Below are positions 27,400-39,151 of a stretch of DNA of 64,000 nt, piece after piece. This stretch comes from Welwitschia mirabilis (Eukaryota > Gnetophyta > Gnetopsida > Welwitschiales), in contig JBOZIK010000001.1 of assembly GCA_051453625.1 (NCBI GenBank), positions 149,826,135 to 149,890,134 of the forward strand, given 5' to 3'. The first letter of the stretch is position 1; every line of letters begins with the position of its first letter. Made by a program: the position numbers and the translations under genes. The notes under the pieces are model-generated. The model searched no databases and was not told the origin of the DNA. It was given only the letters and a program-made list of their open reading frames with translations.

Positions 27400-29200
27400 T
27401 CATGTAAGCCTTCAAATGACCCCAAAAATCATTTTTTGTGTAATACTTATGAAAATATGTCTTGTCCCTCTCAAGAGAATCAATACATTCCATATTGCAT
27501 ATTCATGTAAAAATAAAAAATTCATGAAATATAAGAAAAATGAAAAAGTGTAAAACATGTGAGCCTCACAGAAGGTTAAACATGAAAGTGCTCAAATCAA
27601 ATAACTAATTTAGTATAATTATAGAGCTCATCGTACTAATCAATTTACCTATAAGGATAACTATGTTTTGACTTATGGTTTTCAAGAAAATTAGTTTTCA
27701 AAAATAGAAACCTAATTCTACCTCATAAATCCTGCAAATTCAGATATGTTGTAAAGTATTCAATGAAAATTAGATCCATAAATACTAAATCACAGATCAT
27801 GGAAAAGTAAATAATATACATGAAATCTACACTTCAAAAGGATAAAAAATGGGAGAAAAAAATCAAAAATAATGAGGCAGAGAAAAACATACCTCATTTT
27901 GATAAATTTGATTAAATCACATAATTTAAAGCACTAAACCTATGGATGAAAGATCCAAAACATTAGTGGATCCTAACATGGCATGTGGCTCATGAAATAA
28001 TAAAGATAACTAATATCAAAGTGAAGACAAATGATGGAAAAAAAAGATTAGCCCATGGTTTTAATGCATTATCATCTACTCCGGTAATTCAAATGATAGT
28101 TCGCCTAGTTGTCTAGAAAGCAGAGTGGATGATAAAACTTTAAAAAAGTTTATAAAAATTAAAATATCAGCTGAAAAACTTAGTTTTAGATATTAGTAAG
28201 AAAGTACTAGAATTTATCAAAAACTATAAAAGATAGGTAATGGTAAAGGATCATGATGAATAAGGATAAAAAATGATAAAAACTCTAAATAGTTAAAAGA
28301 TAGGATGATGAAAATGTACTAAGTAGAATAAAGCATAATAAAAAAACTCAAAAAATGTATCCAAACTAAAAAATGATCATGAAAAATATGTAGAACTCTA
28401 AAATACATAAAGGAACATCATGTAAATTGCAAAAAACATCATCTAATAAATGCTAAAAGAAAGTTAATTTTTATGAATAAAGCAATAAAAGTGAAAATGA
28501 AAATAATAATAAGGAAACTACTAAATGATAAGGTTATAAAATGATGATGAAAAAGTATGAAAATGACTTTGAAATAACAAACTAAAGAACTAAAGAAAAA
28601 TAAAATGAAAACAAATAAATAGAAACATGAAAAAGATAATATGCCTGTCATAAATCCTAACCTACTAAATGTCATTAGAATAAATCATGAAGTTACCTGA
28701 GTAAAGATGCATAACAAGATATATCAACTTCATAAATTTTCACTCGATAAGGTAGTGATTATGATAATACCAAAGATTAAATTCTCTAAACTATAAATGA
28801 TAAGATTAAAAGCCAGTCAAAAATTATCTCACTTATTCATACCAAAAACACATCCTAATCCTCAAAAGTGAAATGATCATGTGGGAATACTAAGAGTCTA
28901 AGGAATGCCTCTAAGGACACCAAAAACACCACTACTCTCATAGCCTTAAAGTTTATTACTACTTCCATAATAAGGAGAGTGAAACTATAGTCAAATAAGC
29001 AAGGACTCACAAAGCATGGTCTACTAATACCTCAGTGGAATTCCCATAGCTACCAGCACTGCCAAAGGTTTATTTTAGAAACATTTACCCTAATATGATA
29101 GAACATCATGGTGACCATGTATTTAGCATAGATATATACTACTAGGAATGTAGTAAGTATAGAGCTTTTGAAAATATTTATTTTAATAAATGACTTAAAC
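27400..29200. repeat. AT-rich repeat, partly shared with 49880-50140
   Basis: The part 28481-28760 aligns by eye with 49880-50140, sharing blocks such as AACTAAAGAAAAA, ATCACCTGA/GTTACCTGA plus TAAGAATGCAT/TAAAGATGCAT, and a TTCATAAA...CACT end. Both are therefore copies of one repeat family, probably the internal non-coding region of a retroelement. No gene is supported; the 78-codon open stretch at 28439-28675 (minus) falls in this A/T-rich repeat. Confidence 0.5.
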
Positions 29201-29204
29201 AAAG

Positions 29205-29400
29205 CTAATGGAAAACTTTTTAAGGCATTTTATTAAACAACCATCTTAAGAGCCCTTCCAAATTATTTTCAAGGCATTCATTAAAATAAATGCCTTAAAA
29301 ATAAGGAGTGTATTATAATAAATGCCTTAAAAATTTTGATTTTTTAAAGCATATACTTTAAATAAGGCACTTAGAAAAAGAATGCATTAAAAGATAGCTA
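29205..29400. repeat. Second array of AAGGCATTT / AAATGCCTT motifs
   Basis: TTTTAAGGCATTTT, AAATGCCTTAAAA and variants recur about every 30-45 bp in both orientations, as at 12010-12314. This suggests the subterminal region of another CACTA element whose body is not recognisable here. Confidence 0.5.
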
Positions 29401-30117
29401 AAAAAAACCCTCATTTTGAAAACAAATTCATTTCTTTTACTTCACATATTTCATCTTTGTTCTTGAAACTGTAGTTGTCTTAATGGTCAAGATGGAATAT
29501 GGAGGTCTTTACAATGCTACAAGAATGTTGTGGATAATGTTTTTGTCTTTGTCAAAATTGGTTTCTAGTTTATGAACCTTGCAGAGGCATTTATTGACTT
29601 CTTTTAAGGTTATCTTCTCTATCTATGTATGTTTTTTTGACCTTCTTCTCCTGTAAAATTGTGCTTTCAAGTGGCATATTGAGATGAGTTTTCACTAAAC
29701 TATGTGAACTTTATATTTTTTGGTATCACTTATTTAATCATTTTTCTCTTATATTTGCATATCTTTTAATAACTTTTTATTTATTTCTATGTATCTTTTA
29801 AATAAATTTTTCATAACTAGAGATTATCTACTTTTCATATCTATAGGATTAGACTTAAATTTGGCTCAAGAATACTTGACCATTTCATTCTTAAGTGATT
29901 CTAATTATTTTGAAGTGGTCAGCCTGATCTATACTATTACAGTGTGGAAGATTCATTGTTGGACCCAATTTCTTTATCAAAACCAACCTAATTAACCTTC
30001 TTTTTAAAAGGAAGTAAAGACTAAACCTTTCTTATTATTTTCTAGCTACCTATCTCATTTAAATATAGTGTTTCTCTTAGATTTTTCTTATTTTCAAGCT
30101 CTTGCCAAGTGGTTACA

Positions 30118-31247
30118 ATGGCTGAGGGATCCTTTAAGAGAAGGACAAAAGAGGCTACCAACAGAGATCTTTACTTTTTCTACTAGGGCATGTCTGATAA
30201 AGATTTAGAAAAGTTCCATGAGAAGTTTGAGAAGAAGTTAGTTTGTCGGGAAAGATTTGTTGCTACTTCAGAGCTTAGAGAGCTTAGGGATATGATCTAA
30301 CTCTTGTGAGATCTAGATCTATCCTATTTTCTTAATGTTTTAGGTTTTTCTTATTCTTTTCTTACTAGGATGTTTTATTATAATGCTTATTATAATGTTG
30401 ACACCGGAACCCTTAAAACCCTCATTATAGAGAAGAGGATAAAGGTGACTGCAAACTTCATTGTGACTATTACTGATTTTCCAATAGAAGACTATGAGCA
30501 GTTTTGACATCTTCGTGACTCCTTATAAGAAAAAGTAGAGGTTACAAGAGATATTTGTAATAAGTTTCACAACTAGAAGCATACTATTTCTACTTTTTTA
30601 GTTACCCAAAAGTATAGTTTTCTTTACTTAGTTTTTATCTATAATTTCTTTCCTTTGGTGGGTTATCATGATGAGGCCTCTAGCTATAGGAACAACTTGA
30701 TGTAATTGGTAGGAACTACACACTCCATTGATGCCCTTGCCATTATACTGAAGAATATGGTTTCTTAATTATAGTATCATAGAATTAGGGCTCTAACCTA
30801 CTCTGTATTGATTGCAAATTTTTGCTATCACTATAGAATCTCATTTCACCCAAAGCTTGAGATCCTTAACCCCATGTCACCCATTGGATGTTGACATTAT
30901 CTTGCATGCATATCTTTATCAGATCTAAAAAATTCTCTAAATCACCTTCTTCCAAGTAAGCCTTGCTAGAAGAGACTATTTCATGCTTGAGGTAGATTAA
31001 TTCTTTTAACAAAGACATGAAAAAGACTATATTTGTAGCTAGGTATGAGATTGCTAATACTTCATAGGAAGCCGAAACCTCATCACAGTAGGCAGCCCAA
31101 GAAGAAGAAGAAGTTCTGAATAAGAATCAGAAGAGGAGAAAGCAGAGGAATCTAACTAAATCTCTCTTTCTATACTTATTTTTATGTTTTATGCTTCTGT
31201 TTCTTCTCTCTTTTATCATTAATGTTAAAAAGGGGAGAATTAGTTAG
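30118..31247 (+). pseudogene. LTR-proximal ORF resembling the 'putative plant transposon protein' family, with C-terminal hydrophobic segment
   Basis: From the ATG at 30118 the protein begins MAEGSFKRRTKEATNRDLYF and continues with about a dozen in-frame stops of the CAA/CAG/CGA-to-stop type. The span is not a multiple of three, so there is at least one frameshift. Landmarks include FHEKFEKKLVCRERF, RMFYYNAYYNVDTG (the family's '...FYxNL' region) and VTANFIVTITDFP. The C-terminus is acidic and then basic (EEEEVLNKNQKRRKQ), followed by a roughly 20-residue hydrophobic helix and VKKGRIS. The last codons overlap a polypurine tract, and an LTR starts 416 bp later. This placement matches the extra or env-like ORF of some plant retrotransposons. 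The family assignment is from resemblance only. Confidence 0.5.
31226..31239 (+). promoter_or_regulatory. Polypurine tract candidate
   Basis: AAAAAGGGGAGAA overlaps the end of the preceding ORF. A/G tracts of this form prime plus-strand DNA synthesis in LTR retrotransposons, usually next to the 3' LTR. Here it lies 416 bp before the LTR start at 31664, so it may be a secondary tract. Confidence 0.4.
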
Positions 31248-31663
31248 TTTTTTATATTACTTTCAATTGTATCTACTCTTGATGAGTACTTTTCATTATA
31301 CTGTTCATCTTTCAGTAGTAGAAATGCACTTGTTTTTATGCTCTATAATTTGTATTTCAAATTTTTTTAGTACATACCTATCTTCATTCTGAACTAATAT
31401 TCCTAGTATATCTTATGGTTATTCAATAATTCATGATCAAAGTGTTGTCTATCATATATATTTTGGCACTTCAAATTACTTTTAAATTTTGGTACAATTT
31501 AAGAACTTTGAAAATGTCTTACTTAATATAAAATGTTTAATATTTTTGCAAAATTTAATAGACATTTTATGAGGGGAACTTTTTCCAAATCTAATCTCTT
31601 CAACTAAGAAAACATTTACCATCAATATCAAAGTAGGATATTATTGAATTATTATTTATCAAT

Positions 31664-33031
31664 TGATGTTAAACTAATGTTTTCTATGTAGTGAAATTTG
31701 TTATTTCTTGTGCAAAAAATATTGATTACTTGTACATCAGAAACTGAAGTATTTTATGTCACATTTTGATTCTAAAACTTGTTAAGTTTTGATACCCTCT
31801 TAAGGAGTTGGCTAGACTTCTAAGGGGTCAACTACATCTAAAGCGTATACACAAAAGTAAACTAAATTTAGAGGGATCAACCGAACATTCAAGGGGTCGA
31901 CCGGACCTGTGAACCTAAGCACTAGTACTTCTAAACTGATTATTAAGTGGTAGATCAAACATTTGAGGGCTTAATCAGACCTAAGCATTATGCATCTAAT
32001 ACTTCTAAAATAATTGTCAAAGGATTTACTAGACATATAAGGGATCAATTAAACCTATGCAACTGAGCATTAATAGTTCACACTTGATCAGTAAGGGATC
32101 AATCGAATTTCTAAGAGGTCAATTAGATCTAAAGCAGAAAAACTATAATGGATTTTATTTGGATCAAGTGAGTGACCAAATAGATATGCTGGTGACCAGA
32201 TAAGCAGTTGACTAGATCCTAAGGAATCAACTAGACATGGAGCTATAAGAACCTAGATCGAACGAAAGAATACAAGGGCACTAACTTAGTGGTAATACTA
32301 GAAGGGTCAACCAAACTTTTAAGGTATTAACTAGCCATGATGAAAATGCAAATTTTATAGCCATTAAGTATCTATTTTATGGCCATTGAAAGATCTTTTT
32401 ACTTGTAAAAAACCCTTAAAGTCTTCCACTATATATTGCCAAGAGTAAAATCACTATTACACCTTTTATTGAACTTTTAAATTTTTTGGATTTATCATTA
32501 TACTTATTTGGCATTACATTCTGACCAAAGACAAATTAAGAACTATGGTATCTTTACATACGTGATCAGATCTATAGTACTTGTTATTTTTAAATTATAC
32601 CATCTTCAAGATAACTGCTTCAATACTTTCATTTAGCCAAAGATCAAGTGATGCCTATGAATTTGGGCATACTATCAACACTACTATGTTTTCTTACAAA
32701 ATATTGAGACTGAGCCTTCAAAAAAAGTTCATTTGTAAATGTTACAGGTGAACTTATAATACCTAAAAGAGATTAACAAAGATCCAGATCAGGCTTGGAT
32801 GGAAGATGATCATCAAGAGTGTAGTGGGGGGTTTTCCTAGACCACTTTAAATCTTATGTACCTCTAATTGGTGTTTTTGTACTTTCTATTATTTCATTTC
32901 TGAGAATAGTTTCATTTTATTGCAAAATTTTTTAATGATTCATTTTAAGCAAGTTAATATTATGAATTTATTTGAATATTTTTAGAAACCTATTCACCCC
33001 CTTTCTTTCCTTTAGGGTTCTCAATCCTACA
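31664..33031 (+). repeat. Complete LTR (about 1.37 kb) with GGTCGACC-type internal repeats
   Basis: It begins TGATGTTAAACTAA and ends TCAATCCTACA, giving TG...CA termini. The same sequence occurs in antisense at 58850-59904 and, as a fragment, at 33050-33401; both antisense copies begin with the complement of the TGATGTCAAACTAAC-like end. The interior (31790-32340) carries repeated GGTCGACCGGAC-like units. A CTATATATTG promoter-like box lies near 32421. The end has the TTCACCCCC and TAGGGTTCTCAA leader typical of some Ty1/copia LTRs. Confidence 0.65.
31790..32340 (+). repeat. Interspersed GGTCGACCGGAC-type repeat array
   Basis: Degenerate units such as AGGGGTCGACCGGACC recur about every 25-60 bp, many with CpG-to-TpG/CpA change (GGATCAACCGAAC, GGATCAATTAAAC). 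The array is inside the U3 part of the LTR. The reverse complement of the same array is seen at 33050-33290 and 59400-59800. Confidence 0.7.
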
Positions 33032-33049
33032 GTCAGATCCAGTTGAAAG

Positions 33050-33401
33050 GCATTTTTGTCTAATTGACTCTATATAAAAATAGATGCAACACTTTTAGCA
33101 CAACTCTAGTTAATCCCTCAAACATCTAGTCAATCCCTCGAAGAAAATATTTGATAATCTTTTATATAGATCTAGTCGATCCCTAGGAATCTAGTTGACT
33201 CCTTTATAAAGTGAATAAGACACTTTTTGATATAGGTCTAATTAACTTAGAAATCTGGTCAATCCCTTAAACGATTTGTTACTTATTAGGTTTAAGCATA
33301 GCTAGTGAGAAACATCAATTACTTTTGACTTATAAGGATTAATATTTTCTATAATAAATACAACATATTTTATTATACTAAAAAATGTTAGTTTGATATT
33401 A
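33050..33401 (-). repeat. Antisense LTR fragment fused to the 5' side of LINE copy 1
   Basis: Contains CTAGTCGATCCCT/TTGACTCC units (complement of the GGTCGACC array) and ends with the antisense LTR terminus TTAGTTTGATATTA. It aligns continuously with 59550-59904, the equivalent position next to LINE copy 2. It abuts the end of the sense LTR at 33031. Confidence 0.65.
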
Positions 33402-34738
33402 ACTTGGAAAAAATATAACTTAACAAAAAGGTTAAGAAGCACTCAAAAGAAGATGAAAAAAAACCTAATAAAGTTACTCACATGGAATTATGGGGGGCTA
33501 GGATCCTCCTATAAGAAAAAAAACCCTAAGATATCTAATCAGTAAATTTAATATCAATTTAGTCTATTTGCAAGGAAAAAAAATGCAAGATAGCATGAAA
33601 TTAGATAATTTTTAACAACATTGAAACATTTTCACATCTGTAGCACAAGGAAAGTTTGGAGGAATTATGATTCTCATGAAAAATGAGGCAATTCTAGTTA
33701 ACAAGATGTAAAATTTATTTAACAATCTATTTGAAGGAAGAAGGATGGATCATCATGAATGTTTGTAGCCCTTACAACAATCTAAACAAAGCCTTAATAT
33801 TGAAGTATCTTTAGAGCTTAGTAGTGGATAAGATCAAATGGTTAATAGTAGGGGATTTTAATCAATGCCTTTATAAATGGAAGAAAACTAGGGGTAAAAA
33901 CTAGAATAGCAAAGGGGTAGCAATTCTTAGATATTTTATAGTGTAAAATGTACTCTTAGGTATATCACTCACAGGATGTACATACACTTGGTCTAATAGG
34001 AGGATGAAAGGTAATTAGGTAATGTCTAAGATAGACCAAATCCTCACTAGAAAGGACATAGTTAAGCTACTAATTAAAGCAGGGGGTCTAAACAGAATGG
34101 CCTTAGATAACTAGTTAATTAAATTTAGAATAGGGGCTATAATAATCCCTAGAGCCTCATTTTAATTAAAGAGATATTTGATTATGAGGGAAGAGACTAA
34201 AATATTAGTTAAGAGGATTTGAAATAAATATGATAGTATCCATTCTCTCACTTTTTTCTAAAAAGGTTTAAACACCCCTAAGTCATACATAAAAAATTGG
34301 AGAAAGGAAGAGAAAAAAGAGATTTAAGACATAAAAGGAATTAGAAAAAGATTTATAAAAAATTCAAATTGAGAAATAAGGTGGAGAACATTAGAGTTAT
34401 CTTTGCAATAGGAAATATAAATACCTCATGGAACGTTAGGAAATAAATGATGAAAATTAGTGGAGGAAAAGATCTAGGATTAAGTGGCTTAAAGAAGGGA
34501 ACAGATACACTAAAGTTTTTTTCTAGTAGGCTAACCAACATAGGGTAAATAATAGAATAAGAAGGCTTACTATCAGAGAGGAAGTAATAGAAAATCAAGA
34601 GGAAATAGACCCACCTCAAGATAACATGAAATGGAAAGATATCATCCCCAATTTAATTTTAGAGAATAAGAGAATTTCTAATAAAGATAAAGCTCATTTA
34701 ACTAAAAACCTCTAGTTAGAGAATACATTCAAATAGAC

Positions 34739-34969
34739 TTGAGATCCATGAAGAATAATAAAACTCTAGGACTAGACAATTTGCCAGTGGAGCTATTTAA
34801 GACCTACTTCTCTATTATGGGAGATAATCTTTATGATGTAATGAAAGATATCCTTAATAATAGACACCTTACTAAGGAAATAAATAGAACCAAGATCATC
34901 CTCATTCTTAAAAAATGGGATTCCAATAAACCAAAAGACTATAAATTTCCTAAGAAAAGTATTCAATAA
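34739..34969 (+). pseudogene. Reverse transcriptase N-terminal segment, LINE copy 1
   Basis: A 76-codon open stretch with SMKNNKTLGLDNLPVELFKT, DILNNRHLTKEINRTKIILI and KPKDYKF. These match the LINE RT 'KSPGPDGxPxEFYK...IxLIPKK...xxDYRPIS' blocks. The same segment is at 61267-61470 in copy 2. Confidence 0.85.
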
Positions 34970-35811
34970 AATAATGGTGGATTGTATCATCTCCTACTTC
35001 CCAGGGTAATCTTTGAGAACCAAGCTATCTAGCTTCATCTGATCCAAGTACATCCAGGACCAGATTATCCTAACTCATGAAATTATTTATTTTATTAAAA
35101 AGCATAAACTTCCTTTACTCATTATTAAATAAGATATAGTAAAGACTAATGATTTTGTTAACTAATAAGTCTTAGGTTGTATTCTTAAAAAAATTGAATT
35201 TAATTAAGATATTAATAACTTATGGCTAAACATGCAAGCTTGTGTTGAGTTTAAAGTAGAAGTTAATAATCAAAAATTTAAATATCTTTAAGTGGATTAG
35301 GAATTAAGGTAAGAGGACCATTAATTCCCATATATCTTTCTATTTGTTATGAATATTTTCCAAGGATTTCTTAGAAACAATGGAATTATAGGAATTAAAA
35401 TAGGCAACCAATTGTTCATTAACAACCATTACACTGACAACACAATGGTCATGACTCAAGCCTTCTGCCAATAAGTCAAAGTTATTAAGAACTCCATGAA
35501 CTTCTTTGTATATTTCATAGGCCTTTGAACTAATTGGCATAAATCCAAAATTCACATTATAAGCAAGAGCATATCCAAAATGGGTAAAATCACCAAAATT
35601 TTAAATGCCAAAATGGGAGACCTTTAGGACATCTACCTTGGAATTCGTTTCTAAAATTAACACAAGACTCTGACTTGAAACTTCATCTTAGAATTAATCT
35701 AGAGAAAGTGCAATGCGTCGCAGAATAAATTCATCTTCTCCAATGCTAAGATCATCCTTGTGGATACTTACTTGATATCTTCATTTAAGTATACTACCTA
35801 TGTTATCCTCC

Positions 35812-35876
35812 CTACCCATCCCCTCTTCCCCAACCCCCCTCCCCCAACCCTCCCCCACACCCCACCCTTCCCTAAC
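35812..35876 (+). other. C-rich low-complexity tract specific to LINE copy 1
   Basis: Repeated C-runs (CCCCAACCCCCCTCCCCC and similar) over about 65 bp. At the same position copy 2 goes directly from GTTATCAGCCCTC to AAAAATTTATAATT, so the tract is an insertion or expansion in copy 1. The minus strand has G-quadruplex potential. Confidence 0.85.
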
Positions 35877-36137
35877 CTGCACTAAAAAAGAAAATTATAA
35901 TTAAAAAAATCAACAGAATCTTGAAGGACTTCATTTGATTAGAAGGTGAAGATAAAAGAACATTCATCTTTATAGATGGAATCTCATTTCTCATCCCACA
36001 GAGGCACTAGGCTAGGGAATTCACAAGCCAAAGGATTATCTTCTCATTAGATTACATAAGGTTCTTAAAAAACTTCTCAAGAGTGGTCATACTTGTAGCT
36101 ATTTAATCAGCCATAAGTACCTATTTGAAACCTAGAA

Positions 36138-36831
36138 NNNNNNNNNNNNNNNNNNNNNNNNNNNNNNNNNNNNNNNNNNNNNNNNNNNNNNNNNNNNNNN
36201 NNNNNNNNNNNNNNNNNNNNNNNNNNNNNNNNNNNNNNNNNNNNNNNNNNNNNNNNNNNNNNNNNNNNNNNNNNNNNNNNNNNNNNNNNNNNNNNNNNNN
36301 NNNNNNNNNNNNNNNNNNNNNNNNNNNNNNNNNNNNNNNNNNNNNNNNNNNNNNNNNNNNNNNNNNNNNNNNNNNNNNNNNNNNNNNNNNNNNNNNNNNN
36401 NNNNNNNNNNNNNNNNNNNNNNNNNNNNNNNNNNNNNNNNNNNNNNNNNNNNNNNNNNNNNNNNNNNNNNNNNNNNNNNNNNNNNNNNNNNNNNNNNNNN
36501 NNNNNNNNNNNNNNNNNNNNNNNNNNNNNNNNNNNNNNNNNNNNNNNNNNNNNNNNNNNNNNNNNNNNNNNNNNNNNNNNNNNNNNNNNNNNNNNNNNNN
36601 NNNNNNNNNNNNNNNNNNNNNNNNNNNNNNNNNNNNNNNNNNNNNNNNNNNNNNNNNNNNNNNNNNNNNNNNNNNNNNNNNNNNNNNNNNNNNNNNNNNN
36701 NNNNNNNNNNNNNNNNNNNNNNNNNNNNNNNNNNNNNNNNNNNNNNNNNNNNNNNNNNNNNNNNNNNNNNNNNNNNNNNNNNNNNNNNNNNNNNNNNNNN
36801 NNNNNNNNNNNNNNNNNNNNNNNNNNNNNNN
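36138..36831. other. Assembly gap that is probably artificial
   Basis: The 43 bases before the gap (36095-36137) are identical to the 43 bases after it (36832-36874). LINE copy 2 (62522-62605) runs through the same place with no insertion. The two contig ends most likely overlap by 43 bp and nothing is missing. Confidence 0.9.
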
Positions 36832-38402
36832 GTAGCTATTTAATCAGCCATAAGTACCTATTTGAAACCTAGAAGAAAGGAAGTCTTACCTTAGAAAAAA
36901 TCTTTGCAATGCTATATGAAACCTAATGGAACTAAACATTTGTAGTTGTGACATAGTCAAAATGATACTCATTAAGAAGTATGGGAAAAATAATGCTTAC
37001 AAAATTTTTTTAGGGGGAAATTATAGAAAAAAGCAAGAATTTTTTATTAATTGAAGGATCACAATTAAATTTTAATAATAGACCAACTACTCAAATGTGA
37101 CATCTGGGTTGACACTAACTATACAATTTGTAAATCATGTTAAGAATATGCTCAACATCTTTTTCATTAATGCAAATGAAGCTTAAAATTAATGAAAGTA
37201 ATGGCTAATTATTACAATAGCAGAAACATATTTAAGACATGCTTGAAATATGGGACACGTCTAGTACTATGGTAGATCTAGCATACCTGTAATGAAGTGA
37301 TATTCAATAATGCCCTTCTTCCATTTCCTATAAATATTACTAAAAATATAAAATTATACCATTTTTAAATTAAGGTAACCATAAGGATTACACCAATAAT
37401 TGAGCCATTAGGCCGAATCGTATTGAAAGGATGCCCTATCCTTTAGGATAAGGTGTAGAACTAGGTTGGGGAGATCTCTTACACAAACTAAAAGAAGAAT
37501 CTAGGGCTAATATTACCTCATTTTATAAAATATTAATAAGATAAAGAAACATTTTTAGAAGAATTTCAATTATGATTATAACAGAATCCCTTGTCCACCT
37601 ATTGAACATTTCCATGATAGGGGAAAGAATTTCTTTCAAGAGCAAAGGATAGTAGGAGGCCTTTTATTTCTTCCTGGGAGAAATATCTAAGTTCTCCAAT
37701 GGTCATATCAACCACAAGATGCTTCCACCCCTATGGGTTTTAAGGGCCGAGATGATTGATCGATACTTTATTTAGACTAGTTGTTATTCAAAGCTCCCAA
37801 GGCTATATTTTACCTTCTTCAAGGCCCTAGATCTAGGACATCAAGTTAACTTATCCCACTTCTTTATTTAGACATTATAATAGAAAGATTATTTAAGGCA
37901 CTCAGGCCTTGTTATGATTTTTTGAAGAGCTGCAAGAGATCTAATGTTAAGGGATTCCCCCCCTCCCCCTCCTCCTCCCAACCTTCCTCCTCCTCAGTAA
38001 AGGACTTTAGAGGAGGCCTAGTCTTTCAAGAGAAAAAAATAAGAAAAAGTTCAAGAATGATGATGTTCCTAAACTTGAGAAGGAGACTAACATGGGAAGC
38101 TCCTAGTCTTAGAGAGTGGTGACTCCACCCCAAGAAGTTTAGGCAAAGGGAGCGATTCTACCCCCAACGCAAGAGGAGCTAGTCCAAGAAGAACCCCAAA
38201 TCGAAGCCCAAGAATAAGAGAATATGCATCTAGAGCCAAGCTAAGATCCCCCCCTCCCAAAAATTAAAAGATAACCCCAATCATAGTAAGGAGTTAAATT
38301 CCAAATACCATTCAGATTCCTCCTATGAAGAAGGAAATCAAGAGCTCCATGAGGACATTGATATGGACCACATGAGAAGAGAATTCCTTCTAGTTACAAC
38401 TC

Positions 38403-39151
38403 NNNNNNNNNNNNNNNNNNNNNNNNNNNNNNNNNNNNNNNNNNNNNNNNNNNNNNNNNNNNNNNNNNNNNNNNNNNNNNNNNNNNNNNNNNNNNNNNNN
38501 NNNNNNNNNNNNNNNNNNNNNNNNNNNNNNNNNNNNNNNNNNNNNNNNNNNNNNNNNNNNNNNNNNNNNNNNNNNNNNNNNNNNNNNNNNNNNNNNNNNN
38601 NNNNNNNNNNNNNNNNNNNNNNNNNNNNNNNNNNNNNNNNNNNNNNNNNNNNNNNNNNNNNNNNNNNNNNNNNNNNNNNNNNNNNNNNNNNNNNNNNNNN
38701 NNNNNNNNNNNNNNNNNNNNNNNNNNNNNNNNNNNNNNNNNNNNNNNNNNNNNNNNNNNNNNNNNNNNNNNNNNNNNNNNNNNNNNNNNNNNNNNNNNNN
38801 NNNNNNNNNNNNNNNNNNNNNNNNNNNNNNNNNNNNNNNNNNNNNNNNNNNNNNNNNNNNNNNNNNNNNNNNNNNNNNNNNNNNNNNNNNNNNNNNNNNN
38901 NNNNNNNNNNNNNNNNNNNNNNNNNNNNNNNNNNNNNNNNNNNNNNNNNNNNNNNNNNNNNNNNNNNNNNNNNNNNNNNNNNNNNNNNNNNNNNNNNNNN
39001 NNNNNNNNNNNNNNNNNNNNNNNNNNNNNNNNNNNNNNNNNNNNNNNNNNNNNNNNNNNNNNNNNNNNNNNNNNNNNNNNNNNNNNNNNNNNNNNNNNNN
39101 NNNNNNNNNNNNNNNNNNNNNNNNNNNNNNNNNNNNNNNNNNNNNNNNNNN
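38403..39151. other. Assembly gap (749 N) inside LINE copy 1
   Basis: Run of N in the C-terminal/3' part of LINE copy 1. Copy 2 has no counterpart for comparison because its resemblance ends near 63885. Confidence 0.99.
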
